Assembly (NCBI GenBank): GCA_900318565.1
Contig: ONLD01000006.1
Coordinates: forward strand, 20,950 to 84,949
Reading direction: 5' to 3'
Length of the DNA: 64,000 bases
Source: an uncultured Bacteroidales bacterium
GTDB taxonomy: Bacteria; Bacteroidota; Bacteroidia; Bacteroidales; UBA932
Both the position numbers and the translations under genes were made by a program. Under the pieces are notes generated by a model that did not search any database, was not told the origin of the DNA, and saw nothing but the letters and a program-made list of their open reading frames with translations. Positions 43,212-52,327 of the stretch are shown here, one piece after another (the stretch's first letter is position 1; each line of letters starts with the position of its first letter).

Positions 43212-44249
43212 TTATTTTCGTTCAGCGACAATGCGTATGCCAACGGTGTTATATGCGCCCGATGGGCGTCTGCCCTCGCCACGGAACGACACTTTGCAAC
43301 TCGATGATGTGGCATACCACGAGCCTCCACGAATGATATTTACCTCATCGCCCTTCTCGGCTCCGTTTTGTGCAACTTCAACTGTCGATGTCCACTCCCA
43401 GCAGTTTCCCGACATATTGTAACAACCACACCAACTGATGCCATCGGCATAGGCATCTACGGCACAGGTGTTTCCGCCTGCACTGTTTATCTCAGAGAAG
43501 ATGTCGGTATAGATAAAACCTGTGTAGTTGCTATGCTTTACCCAGCCGCTAACACCTCCGTTGCTATTAATGCTTATTATATCCCCTATGCGCTCCTGTT
43601 CGCCGTAACGCTCCGACCTTTCGTTGTTGTAGGTCGCCACTTGGTCGGGGTTATTCAAGACCTTGGCAGCAATTACACCGTTGTAGTTGAAGCGACTTGT
43701 CAATATACCATCTTCGTATGAAACATCTGCGCTGTCGCCCCAAGGATATATACTGCCATTGTTGCTGGCTGCATACTCCCATTCGGCTTGTGTAGGTAGG
43801 CGAAATAACCACTCTTTGTTTGAGGAGGAGAGCCATCTGCAATAATCCTCTGCTGCATTGTACGATACCCACAATACGGGGTGTTTTTCTCGACCGGCAG
43901 GTATTTCGCCATTGTTCCAATATATTGGTGCAGACTCTCCACAAGCATCTATATATGCCCTCCATTCGGCATTGGTGACAGCAAATTTGCAAATCCAATA
44001 CTCTTTGCTTATCTCTACTGTTTCGCCATCTCCGATACTGTTGTATGAGTCGGCAATATAGGTGTATTTGCCGTTGGTTGTAATATGCACAAACGAATTG
44101 TTGGGTAGAGTGGTTGGTGTGTCGTTATTGTCGTTGTTTTGCGGAGGTTGTTGTTGCTCGGTGCTGTTTGTATTGTCTGAATCTGTTGAGTTTGAACATG
44201 CAATGCCGATACAAAAAAGTGTAACGATAAGAAGTGTAAATTGTTTCAT
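43212..44249 (-). CDS. FGE-sulfatase-fold lipoprotein (SUMF1 family)
   Basis: 345 residues: lipoprotein signal (LFCIGIAC), a Ser/Thr/Asn/Gln-rich linker (residues 20-50), then an FGE-sulfatase domain with FAVTNAEWRAYIDAC, RLPTQAEWEYAA, MSGNCWEWTS and RGGSWYATSSSC. The first of the two copper-binding cysteines of true formylglycine-generating enzymes is replaced by Ala and only the second is kept, so it is probably not an FGE; a binding or surface role is more likely. Codon use is clearly more AT-rich than that of neighbours. It also contains one of the window's two CATG sites, which suggests recent transfer. Confidence 0.82.
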   Translation of the reverse strand: MKQFTLLIVTLFCIGIACSNSTDSDNTNSTEQQQPPQNNDNNDTPTTLPNNSFVHITTNGKYTYIADSYNSIGDGETVEISKEYWICKFAVTNAEWRAYIDACGESAPIYWNNGEIPAGREKHPVLWVSYNAAEDYCRWLSSSNKEWLFRLPTQAEWEYAASNNGSIYPWGDSADVSYEDGILTSRFNYNGVIAAKVLNNPDQVATYNNERSERYGEQERIGDIISINSNGGVSGWVKHSNYTGFIYTDIFSEINSAGGNTCAVDAYADGISWCGCYNMSGNCWEWTSTVEVAQNGAEKGDEVNIIRGGSWYATSSSCKVSFRGEGRRPSGAYNTVGIRIVAERK

Positions 44250-44433
44250 TGAGGTTTTTATTTTCGTAAGACACCATTAGATGCCAGAGGTTAAATTAAA
44301 CAGTTGAAATTGTAGTAAATTACTTTAAGTCACCGTCATTCCGGCCCGGATTAGGCGTTCCGGGGCCCGGACGGCGGTTTGCGAGTGCTTGCGGGCCCAA
44401 AATCAGATTTTCCGGGCCAGAACTGGAGGCTGT
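44250..44433. other. Intergenic stretch with GC-rich hairpins
   Basis: An AT-rich part (44250-44330) is followed by GC-rich inverted repeats built on CCGGGCC: an imperfect hairpin at about 44339-44372, and GGCCC-AAAATC/GATTTT-GGGCC at about 44393-44418. These could stop transcription from ruvB. Confidence 0.5.
44412..44425. repeat. 14-bp direct repeat, copy 2
   Basis: Second copy of CCGGGCCAGAACTG, 9 bp beyond the ruvB stop; partner of 43083-43096. Confidence 0.7.
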
Positions 44434-45474
44434 CTAACTGTCGGACGGGATGCCGCTTCCCCATAAAGTGCCTTCTTCAGGTTCTTTGATGAGGCCGAGG
44501 TGCTTGTAAGAAAGTTCTGTGGCGATGCGGCCGCGCTGGGTGCGGACTATGAATCCTTCTTTTATGAGGAAAGGCTCGTACACTTCCTCGAAGGTGCCTT
44601 GGTCCTCGCCTATTGCGGTGGCTATGGTGTTGGCTCCCACGGGACCGCCCTTGAAGGTCTGGATGATGGTGCGGAGTATCTTGTTGTCGATGGCATCAAG
44701 GCCGCGGGTGTCAATGTTCAGTTTGTCAAGGGCATAGCGGGCTATCTCGAGATTGATATGCCCGTCGCCGACCACCTGCGCGAAATCACGCACCCGCCTC
44801 AGCAGGCCGTTGGCGATACGGGGAGTACCGCGGCTGCGAAGGGCAACTTCGCTCGCTGCGTCATCGTCTATACCTATATTGAGAATGTCGGCGCTGCGTT
44901 TCACTATCTTTACAAGCTGGGGCGTGTCGTAGTATTCAAGGCCGGCGTTGATGCCGAAACGGGCACGCAGCGGAGCTGTCAGAAGGCCGGAGCGAGTCGT
45001 AGCTCCCACGAGCGTAAAAGGATTGAGGGAAATACGCACCGAACGGGCTCCAGGGCCCTTGTCTATCATAATGTCGATGACATAATCCTCCATTGCGGAG
45101 TAAAGATACTCTTCCACTTCCGGGGAGAGACGGTGGATTTCATCAATGAAAAGCACATCCCCGCTCTCAAGAGAAGTCAGGAGACCTGCAAGATCGCCGG
45201 GGCGGTCAAGCACCGGGCCGGAAGTAATCTTCATATTCACTCCCATCTCGTTGGCTATGATATGGGCAAGGGTAGTCTTTCCCAGACCGGGAGGACCGTG
45301 GAAAAGGGTGTGGTCGAGAGGCTCGCCACGCATTTTTGCCGCCTTTATGAAAACCTTGAGATTCGAGACAATTTCAGATTGTCCGGTAAAATCTTCCAGT
45401 TCCTGGGGCCGGATTATTCCGTCTAAATCCTTATCTTTGCCCTCGTTTGTGTTGTGGGGGTTGAAATCCGACAT
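44434..45474 (-). CDS. ruvB: Holliday junction branch-migration ATPase RuvB
   Basis: A 346-residue AAA+ ATPase with Walker [10 protein letters not shown], Walker B FIDEIHRL, sensor 1 GATTRSG and the C-terminal winged-helix DNA-binding domain ([18 protein letters not shown]). It forms hexameric rings that pump DNA through RuvA-bound junctions. It is separate from ruvA here (10 kb apart), as is common in Bacteroidota. A -7 element lies ~20 nt upstream. Confidence 0.96.
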   Translation of the reverse strand: MSDFNPHNTNEGKDKDLDGIIRPQELEDFTGQSEIVSNLKVFIKAAKMRGEPLDHTLFHGPPGLGKTTLAHIIANEMGVNMKITSGPVLDRPGDLAGLLTSLESGDVLFIDEIHRLSPEVEEYLYSAMEDYVIDIMIDKGPGARSVRISLNPFTLVGATTRSGLLTAPLRARFGINAGLEYYDTPQLVKIVKRSADILNIGIDDDAASEVALRSRGTPRIANGLLRRVRDFAQVVGDGHINLEIARYALDKLNIDTRGLDAIDNKILRTIIQTFKGGPVGANTIATAIGEDQGTFEEVYEPFLIKEGFIVRTQRGRIATELSYKHLGLIKEPEEGTLWGSGIPSDS

Positions 45475-45496
45475 TTCGTTTCGTCCTTTATAATTA

Positions 45497-45504
45497 CAAA
45501 TATA
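45497..45504 (-). promoter_or_regulatory. -7 promoter element (TATATTTG) of ruvB
   Basis: Consensus octamer on the minus strand, 22 nt before the ruvB start. Confidence 0.68.
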
Positions 45505-45535
45505 GTTCTTTTAATTTATTATTTGATGATTATTA

Positions 45536-45726
45536 TACTTTTGTGAATTTGTTTAAAAATTTCTAAGAGGTTTAATATCAAATATTTATAATTAAAAGAA
45601 ATGTTGAAAACTTTGTTATGAGCCCTTACCTGAATATGTGGAAAACTTCCCCACCCCGGATTTCAACATTATAATCCGGATTTTTTAACAGGGTTTTCAA
45701 CCGCGTTTTTAACAAAATAGAAATTG
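45536..45726 (+). promoter_or_regulatory. AT-rich mfd upstream region with terminator-like hairpin
   Basis: A possible -7 element TACTTTTG lies at 45536-45543, giving a leader of ~180 nt, long for this genome. It contains CCGGATT (45656-45662) and AATCCGG (45673-45679) around a 10-nt loop followed by six T, and a 9-bp inverted repeat GTTGAAAAC (45603-45611) with GTTTTCAAC (45693-45701) enclosing it. This looks like a terminator inside a leader, which would fit attenuation. TGTGGAAAA at 45638 loosely resembles a DnaA box. Confidence 0.45.
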
Positions 45727-48700
45727 ATGTTAATAAACAAAAAGTCAACTTCGCTCCTTAAAGACAGATTACATTCCGGAAAGGATGTTTTCTGTCGGGG
45801 ATTATATTTGTCCGCAAGGTGGTTTGTGCTTGGCGAAACAGCCCTGGAAGGGCTTCATTTCATTATTCTTCCATCCCTTGAAGCGGCTGAGTATTGTTCT
45901 TCCGACCTTTATAGCCTCGTGGAAGGAGACTGTGTATTCTTCCTTCCCTCTTCAGGAAAGAATATAGAAAGGAGCAATTATAAATCTTCCCTCGGGGTAC
46001 AGCGCACCTCGGCCGTCGAGAAGATAATAAACTATGACGGCTCCCGCCTGCTTGTGGTTACTTATCCTGAGGCAATAGAAGAACTCATCCCCTCGAAGAA
46101 CAAGATAGAAGAAGCTTTCTTCGAACTGAAGATTTCTGACTCTATATCTCAGGATGAAATAGTAGCTAAACTCGCGGGGGGAGGTTTCGAGAGGGTGGAT
46201 TTCGTCTCAGCCCCCGGGCAGTTTGCCATCCGCGGCTCTATAGTAGATATATTCTCATATTCCCGCAACCACCCCTACAGAATATCATTCTGGGGAGATG
46301 AAGTGGAAAAGATAAACCTTTTTGACTGTAATACCCAACTCTCCGTCGAAGCCCTGGAAAGCGCTGAAATCATTTCCGATCTTATATCGGAAGGAGCCGA
46401 AAGCGGACAAAATATACTTGAAATCCTGCCGGATTCCACTACCATCTGGCTGGATTCGTCTGATATGTATAAGGAAAAGGAATTCTTTTTCCTGACTGAG
46501 CGCTACAGGAGGGTGTTTATCGATACTCCGCTTTCGAAACAGCAAGAGGATGCCGTCGAATTCGACATAGCTCCCCAGCCTGTGTTCAACAAGAATTTCG
46601 AACTGCTTTCGGCCGACATACGTGAGAAAATGGAGAGCGGCTACGAAGTCTGCATATTCGGCGAGAAACAGACCCAGCTGGACCGTATCCTTTCGATTCT
46701 TTCGCAGAACGGAGGCCTGATACCCAAGTTCCTGGCGGGTAAAAACATCCACAACGGCTTCATAGACAAGCAGGACCGCATCTGCTGCTACACCGACCAC
46801 GAAATATTCGACCGTTTCCACAGGGTGCGCCTGCGCAGGACGGTGGAGAAGTCTGAGCAGCTGACCATCAACGACCTCAACTCTTTCAACATAGGCGACT
46901 ACGTGGTGCATATAGACCACGGCGTGGGAGTGTTCGGAGGACTGGTCCGCCTGCGGGACGATTTCGGACGGATGAAGGAGGTGGTGAAACTGACCTACCG
47001 CGACGGGGACGTGGTGTTCGTGTCTGTGCACGCGCTGCATAAAATATCCCGTTTCCGCTCCAAGGACGGCGAGGTGCCTAAAATCAACAAGCTCGGCTCC
47101 AAGACCTGGATAACGCTGAAGAATAACGCAAAATCCAAGGTCAAGGACATTGCAAAAGACCTTATCCAGCTGTATGCCAAGCGCAAGGCTTCTAAGGCTT
47201 ATGCGTTCTCTCCCGATACCTATCTGCAGGAAGAACTCGAATCTTCGTTTATGTACGAAGACACTCCGGATCAGGAACTTGCATCCCGCGCCGTCAAGCG
47301 GGATATGGAAGGTGACTGCCCTATGGACCGCCTGGTGTGCGGCGACGTGGGATTCGGAAAGACGGAAATAGCTATCCGTGCTGCATTCAAGGCAGCGGTG
47401 GACGGCAAGCAGACCGCAGTGCTGGTGCCTACAACCATCCTTGCCCTCCAGCATTTCAACACCTTCTCCGAACGCCTGAAGGACCTTCCTTGCAGCATAG
47501 ACTATGTCAGCCGCCTGCGCACCGCCAAGGAAATAGGCGACATCAAGAAGCGTCTCAAGGACGGAAAGATAGATATTATAATAGGCACCCACAAGATACT
47601 GGGTGAAGGCTTCGAATTCAAGGATCTCGGGCTGCTGGTGATAGACGAGGAGCAGAAATTCGGAGTGGCGGCAAAGGAAAAACTGCGCAAGCTGCGCTCT
47701 TCCGTGGATACCCTTACCCTCACGGCCACTCCTATTCCCCGTACTCTGCAGTTCTCACTGCTCGGAGCGCGCGACCTCAGCATCATCAACACTCCGCCGC
47801 CCAACCGCATCCCAGTGCAGACCGAAATCATCCTCTTCGACAAGGATGAAATCAAGAGCATCATAGAGTACGAACTCAACCGCGGCGGGCAGCTGTTCTT
47901 CCTCCATAATAAAGTAGAGGAACTGCCGGCAATCTATGAAATCCTGCACCGGCTCGTGCCTGATATGAAGATTTGCGTGGCCCACGGGCAGATGGAGTCC
48001 AAGGTCCTTGAAAACAGGATGCTGGAGTTTATACGCGGCGACTACGATATGCTCCTGTGCACTACAATCATTGAGAACGGCCTCGACATTCCCAATGCCA
48101 ATACAATAATAATCAACCAGGCCCAGAATATAGGCCTGAGCGACCTGCACCAGCTCCGCGGCCGCGTGGGACGCTCCAACCGCAAGGCTTTCTGCTACCT
48201 GATTGTGCCGCCTCTGACCACCCTGACCGACGACGCCCGCCGCCGTCTCAAGGCGATAGAAGAATTCAGCGACCTGGGCAGCGGATTCAACATAGCTATG
48301 CAGGACCTCGACATCCGCGGAGCAGGTAACTTGCTGGGCGCCGAGCAGAGCGGATTCATAATGGATATGGGCTTCGAGACCTATCAGAAGATTCTCTCCG
48401 AAGCTATGGAGGAACTTGGCGTGGAGACAGGTATGGTACAGAAAAACTCCCGCAGTTCCTTCACGACGGACTGCACTATAGAGACCGACCAGCCGGCAAT
48501 GATTCCGGATGATTATATCGACATAACCGCCGAGAAAATACGTATCTACAAGCAGTTGGACTCTATGTCCTCGGACAAGGAGATAGAGATACTTAAAACC
48601 CAGCTTCGGGACCGTTTCGGCAAGATGCCGGAGGAGGTCGAGAATCTGTTCGAAGTGGTGAAAATCCGCAACTCCGGAGCCGCTCTCGGATTCGAGAAAA

Positions 48701-48912
48701 TTATAATAAAGAACGGTATGTTCATAGCCTTCTTCATCTCCAATCAGATGTCTCCTTACTTCCGAAGCGATACCTTCTCGAGGATTATAGAAAAAATCAA
48801 TTCCGGAGAAGTCTCCCTTGATATGAAACAGAGCGAGGGAAAACTCAAGCTGATAACCAGAAAGGTGGATACATTGGAAAAAGCGAGGACAATTTTAAGG
48901 AAGTTGGAATAA
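45727..48912 (+). CDS. mfd: Transcription-repair coupling factor Mfd
   Basis: A 1061-residue protein with the Mfd domain order: UvrB-like N-terminal region, RNA-polymerase-interacting CarD-like domain (NIGDYVVHIDHGVGVFGGL, ~residue 395), superfamily 2 translocase with Walker A GDVGFGKTEIA and DEEQ box, HQLRGRVGRSN motif VI, and the TRCF C-terminal domain. It removes RNA polymerase stalled at lesions and recruits UvrA. The ATG at 45727 is used; a TTG one codon earlier is in frame. Confidence 0.96.
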   Translation: MLINKKSTSLLKDRLHSGKDVFCRGLYLSARWFVLGETALEGLHFIILPSLEAAEYCSSDLYSLVEGDCVFFLPSSGKNIERSNYKSSLGVQRTSAVEKIINYDGSRLLVVTYPEAIEELIPSKNKIEEAFFELKISDSISQDEIVAKLAGGGFERVDFVSAPGQFAIRGSIVDIFSYSRNHPYRISFWGDEVEKINLFDCNTQLSVEALESAEIISDLISEGAESGQNILEILPDSTTIWLDSSDMYKEKEFFFLTERYRRVFIDTPLSKQQEDAVEFDIAPQPVFNKNFELLSADIREKMESGYEVCIFGEKQTQLDRILSILSQNGGLIPKFLAGKNIHNGFIDKQDRICCYTDHEIFDRFHRVRLRRTVEKSEQLTINDLNSFNIGDYVVHIDHGVGVFGGLVRLRDDFGRMKEVVKLTYRDGDVVFVSVHALHKISRFRSKDGEVPKINKLGSKTWITLKNNAKSKVKDIAKDLIQLYAKRKASKAYAFSPDTYLQEELESSFMYEDTPDQELASRAVKRDMEGDCPMDRLVCGDVGFGKTEIAIRAAFKAAVDGKQTAVLVPTTILALQHFNTFSERLKDLPCSIDYVSRLRTAKEIGDIKKRLKDGKIDIIIGTHKILGEGFEFKDLGLLVIDEEQKFGVAAKEKLRKLRSSVDTLTLTATPIPRTLQFSLLGARDLSIINTPPPNRIPVQTEIILFDKDEIKSIIEYELNRGGQLFFLHNKVEELPAIYEILHRLVPDMKICVAHGQMESKVLENRMLEFIRGDYDMLLCTTIIENGLDIPNANTIIINQAQNIGLSDLHQLRGRVGRSNRKAFCYLIVPPLTTLTDDARRRLKAIEEFSDLGSGFNIAMQDLDIRGAGNLLGAEQSGFIMDMGFETYQKILSEAMEELGVETGMVQKNSRSSFTTDCTIETDQPAMIPDDYIDITAEKIRIYKQLDSMSSDKEIEILKTQLRDRFGKMPEEVENLFEVVKIRNSGAALGFEKIIIKNGMFIAFFISNQMSPYFRSDTFSRIIEKINSGEVSLDMKQSEGKLKLITRKVDTLEKARTILRKLE

Positions 48913-48918
48913 AATTCC

Positions 48919-48926
48919 TAACTTTG
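48919..48926 (+). promoter_or_regulatory. -7 promoter element (TAACTTTG) of the coaX-ppiD operon
   Basis: Fits TAnnTTTG, 22 nt before the coaX GTG and 7 nt after the mfd stop. Confidence 0.65.
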
Positions 48927-48948
48927 CAGGCTATAGCGTCAAAACGAA

Positions 48949-49677
48949 GTGGCTAATTTGTTGATAGAAATAGGCAATACCGCCGTGAAGGCAGCCTGGT
49001 CGGAGGGTTCCGTGCTGGGCAAGACTTTCAGGTATCAGGGGGAGAAGGTTATGGGTTTCATTATGTCCCTGACTGAGAAGCAGATGCCCCTTGTGATGAC
49101 GGTGGTTTCCGTACGTGCCGTGCCTGAAGAAGACGAAGCTGCTCTCAGGGAAGCGTGCCAGTACCTGGTGCTGCTCGACCCTGCGCATCAGGACTTGCTG
49201 TCTTCGTACGGTATTCCGGACTATCTGACATACGACCGCGCCTCTTCCCTTGTAGCCGCAAAATACCTCTTCAAAGGTAAGGCCTGCACGGTTTTCGACT
49301 TCGGTACTACCCTCACAGTTGATTTTCTGGATGCCCAGGGCAGGTATCAGGGAGGAAATATTTCGCTCGGCTGCCGCACCCGTTTCAAGGCGCTGAACCG
49401 CTATTCCAAAGCCCTTCCGCTTGTGGATATGCCTTCCGAAGACAAGTTCAGGGGAGATTCCGAGAAGTCTTCAATAGAGTCCGGAGTGATTTCAGGTATA
49501 ATCTTTGAAATAGACGGATATATACGGTCCAATCCCGAAAATATCGTGATTTTCACTGGCGGCGACGCAATTTATTTTGCCAAGAGGATGAAAAATTCCA
49601 TATTTGTCGTCTGTAATCTCGGTTTGATGGGTTTGGCTATCATTACTGATGAATATGTCAAGAAAAATATTCAGTAG
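48949..49677 (+). CDS. coaX: Type III pantothenate kinase
   Basis: A 242-residue CoaX of the ASKHA fold: first phosphate motif IEIGNTAVKAA, DFGTTLTVDFL and GGNISLGCRTRFKAL. It phosphorylates pantothenate, the first step to coenzyme A. Start is GTG. The first-motif Asp found in many family members reads Glu here. It opens a five-gene run with envelope genes, and its 3' end overlaps the next gene by 29 bp. Confidence 0.9.
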   Translation: MANLLIEIGNTAVKAAWSEGSVLGKTFRYQGEKVMGFIMSLTEKQMPLVMTVVSVRAVPEEDEAALREACQYLVLLDPAHQDLLSSYGIPDYLTYDRASSLVAAKYLFKGKACTVFDFGTTLTVDFLDAQGRYQGGNISLGCRTRFKALNRYSKALPLVDMPSEDKFRGDSEKSSIESGVISGIIFEIDGYIRSNPENIVIFTGGDAIYFAKRMKNSIFVVCNLGLMGLAIITDEYVKKNIQ

Positions 49678-50974
49678 CCTGTTGCTGTCCGCCCTTCTGG
49701 CGCTGCCTGGCCTGGGTCTTTCCGCCCAGACCTACGGCAGTTATACTCCTTATTCAATATTCGGGGTCGGAGATCTCGCCACCCAGGGTACCGCCTACAA
49801 CAAATCAATGGGCGGCGTGGGCATCGCAGGAAGGAGCCACAAGTTCCTTAATCCCGTCAACCCCGCTTCCGTGACGGCTCGCGACTCCCTGGCCTTTATG
49901 GCCGATTTTTCCCTGCTTCAGGACAATAAGATTTTCCGCCAGGGGGATATGAGATCGGCTTCCAACACCTTCAATATCAACGACCTGATTATTTCCTTCC
50001 CTATCTGGCGCTCGTCCGCTATGATGATAGGAATTATGCCTTACGGCGACACGGGCTATGGCTATGGATACTATTTCTCCGACCCTTCCGTGATAGGCCA
50101 TACGGGCAATATCACCTACTCCGCCTCCGGCCGCGGCAGCATCTATCAGGCGTTCATCGGCGGCGGCGTGACTTTCTGGCGCAGGCTCTCGATCGGCGCG
50201 GAGTTCATCTACCACTTCGGCAAGATAGAGAAGTCGTTTACCGAGACCTTCGACAACACATCCTACAACGGAGCGTCCAACGGCCACAATATCGAAATCA
50301 CGGCTCCAGCCGGCAAGTTCGGCCTGCAGTACGAGCAGCCGCTCGGGACCCGCAGTTCCATCATACTCGGCGCCACCTACAAGACTTCCGCGCGCCTGAG
50401 CGGCAACGTCGAGAGTTACCGTTATTCTACCGGCACCGCTGCGACCGATACGCTCTACCACAGAGTCGGCTCGCCCTCCGAAGTGAAGTTAGCCAGCGAA
50501 ATAGGAGCCGGCATTTCCTACAACTACGGCAACCGTTTCAAGGTGGAATTTGACTATACCCGTTCCGACTGGAGAAATACCGACCTGGACAAGCGCGAAG
50601 GGTTTACAGGCAATCCGATGACCGTCGGAGGACTGTCTTCCTTCGGCACGTCCGTCGCCGATGCCTGGAGGGCCGGTGTCGAATACATACCCAACCCCAA
50701 TGATATCCGTTACTATCACCGCAGGATATCCTACAGGGCCGGATTGTACTACAGGACAGATTATTTTACCGTGGACGCAAATCGCGTAAATGCTTATGGC
50801 ATAACGCTTGGTGCCACTCTGCCCGTGGCTCCGGGATACAACGGAATCACGATTGGTATGGATTTTGGACAAAGGGGATCATTAAAGGACAATATGATCC
50901 GCGAAACGTACTTTAACCTTTCGATAGGATTCAACTTGTTCGATATTTGGTTCCAAAAGCACCAGTATCAGTAA
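49649..50974 (+). CDS. Predicted outer-membrane beta-barrel protein (FadL-like fold)
   Basis: A 441-residue protein with a signal peptide (residues ~5-26). The mature part starts QTYGSYTPYSIFGVGDL, followed by MGGVGIAGR and NPVNPASV, as in FadL/OmpP1-related barrels, then alternating amphipathic strands. The role is unknown, perhaps transport of hydrophobic molecules or envelope assembly. It is overlapped by coaX and followed by a TPR gene, lptC and a chaperone, so an envelope-biogenesis role is plausible. ATG at 49655 is an alternative start. Confidence 0.78.
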   Translation: MNMSRKIFSSLLLSALLALPGLGLSAQTYGSYTPYSIFGVGDLATQGTAYNKSMGGVGIAGRSHKFLNPVNPASVTARDSLAFMADFSLLQDNKIFRQGDMRSASNTFNINDLIISFPIWRSSAMMIGIMPYGDTGYGYGYYFSDPSVIGHTGNITYSASGRGSIYQAFIGGGVTFWRRLSIGAEFIYHFGKIEKSFTETFDNTSYNGASNGHNIEITAPAGKFGLQYEQPLGTRSSIILGATYKTSARLSGNVESYRYSTGTAATDTLYHRVGSPSEVKLASEIGAGISYNYGNRFKVEFDYTRSDWRNTDLDKREGFTGNPMTVGGLSSFGTSVADAWRAGVEYIPNPNDIRYYHRRISYRAGLYYRTDYFTVDANRVNAYGITLGATLPVAPGYNGITIGMDFGQRGSLKDNMIRETYFNLSIGFNLFDIWFQKHQYQ

Positions 50975-50984
50975 ACATCTAACA

Positions 50985-52325
50985 ATGAGAGATATGAAAA
51001 AAGTATTTTTAGCGGCTTTCAGCCTGATGACAGTGCTCTCCGGGGCGAATCTTTTCGCTCAGGATATGAGCAAGTACGGTGAAAACGCCGAAGAGTGCGT
51101 AAAGTACCTTTCTTATTACACGGAGTACTACAAGCAGAAGAATTACGATGACGCCACTCCCAACTGGCGCCAGGCATATAAGGTGTGTCCTCCTACCTGC
51201 AGCCAGAATCTGCTGATACAGGGTTCGGACCTGGTGTCCAGGCTCATTGCCAAGAACGCCAAGAATCCCGTGGTCGTGGAAGGACTGCTGGATACCCTCC
51301 TGACCCTGCAGGACCAGAGGGCCAAGTACTTCCCCAAGTATGCCGCCACGGCACTCAACAACAAGGCTACCTATGCGGCCAAATATATCAAGTCCGATCC
51401 TAAGAGGGTCTATGATATCTACGAGTCCGTCATAGCTGCCCTGGGAGACAAGACCAAGGCTTCCGTGGTGTTCAACGACTTCAAGTCCGCCGTTGACCTG
51501 TACGGTCTCGGAGAGCTCGGTACCGAAGACGTGCTCAACCTCTATCAGCGCAATCTCGGTATGCTCAATGCCATCAATCCTTCTTCCGAGCTTGAGAAGA
51601 AGCAGATTGACGACTTCCGCACCAACATCGAGAACCTCTTCATCTCCAGCAAGGTGGCTACCTGCGACGACCTCCTCAAGCTCTTCGGTCCCCGCTACGA
51701 GGCCAATCCCAACGACCTCCAGCTTGCGACCAACATCGTCAAGATGCTGAGCCTTGCCGAGGACTGCAACGACAACGACCTGTTCCTCAATGCCGTGACC
51801 ACTATGCACACCATCGAGCCTTCGGCAGATGCAGCCTACTACCTGTATAAACTGCAGTCCGCAAGAGGCAATGTTGCAACCGCCATCAAGTATCTGGAGG
51901 AAGCCATCGACCGTGAGGATTCCGATACCAAGGCTGACGCCGGCTATCTGTACGAGCTCGCAGTCTATTCCTTCAAGAACGGCCGTTCCGCTGCCGCCTA
52001 CGAGGCTGCAAGCAAAGTGCCCGCAATGGATGAGACCCTCGCCGGCAAGGCCTATCTGCTCATCGGCACCATCTGGGGTTCCACCAGCTGCGGCGGCGAC
52101 GAAATCGCCCGCAGGGCTCCTTACTGGGTGGCCTGCGACTACCTCAACAAAGCCAAGGCGGCCGATCCGAGCCTCGCCGAAGACGCCAACCGCTACATCG
52201 GCCAGTACAGCAGGTACTTCCCGCCGGCAGCCGACGCCTTTATGTACAACATCACCAATGGTGAGTCTTACACCGTCGTGTGCGGTGGTATGAGGGCCAC
52301 TACGACCGTCCGTACGGTCAAGTAG
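50985..52325 (+). CDS. Exported TPR-repeat protein
   Basis: A 446-residue protein with a signal peptide (KKVFLAAFSLMTVLSGANLFAQ) and a long helical solenoid of TPR-like units (for example LQSARGNVATAIKYLEEAI and YLYELAVYSFKNGRSAAAYEAASK). Probably a periplasmic scaffold. It sits between an outer-membrane barrel gene and lptC. The ATG at 50994 (MKKVF) could be the true start. Confidence 0.85.
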   Translation: MRDMKKVFLAAFSLMTVLSGANLFAQDMSKYGENAEECVKYLSYYTEYYKQKNYDDATPNWRQAYKVCPPTCSQNLLIQGSDLVSRLIAKNAKNPVVVEGLLDTLLTLQDQRAKYFPKYAATALNNKATYAAKYIKSDPKRVYDIYESVIAALGDKTKASVVFNDFKSAVDLYGLGELGTEDVLNLYQRNLGMLNAINPSSELEKKQIDDFRTNIENLFISSKVATCDDLLKLFGPRYEANPNDLQLATNIVKMLSLAEDCNDNDLFLNAVTTMHTIEPSADAAYYLYKLQSARGNVATAIKYLEEAIDREDSDTKADAGYLYELAVYSFKNGRSAAAYEAASKVPAMDETLAGKAYLLIGTIWGSTSCGGDEIARRAPYWVACDYLNKAKAADPSLAEDANRYIGQYSRYFPPAADAFMYNITNGESYTVVCGGMRATTTVRTVK

Positions 52326-52327
52326 TT

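Noticed and set aside
43212-44249. True formylglycine-generating (sulfatase-maturing) enzyme
   Set aside because: One of the two copper-binding cysteines is absent, no sulfatase gene is nearby, and the protein has a lipoprotein signal.
45600-45726. Replication origin at the mfd upstream region
   Set aside because: AT-rich, with one weak DnaA-box-like TGTGGAAAA, but no cluster of boxes and no origin genes beside it. The parS region is a better landmark, although an origin is not shown there either.
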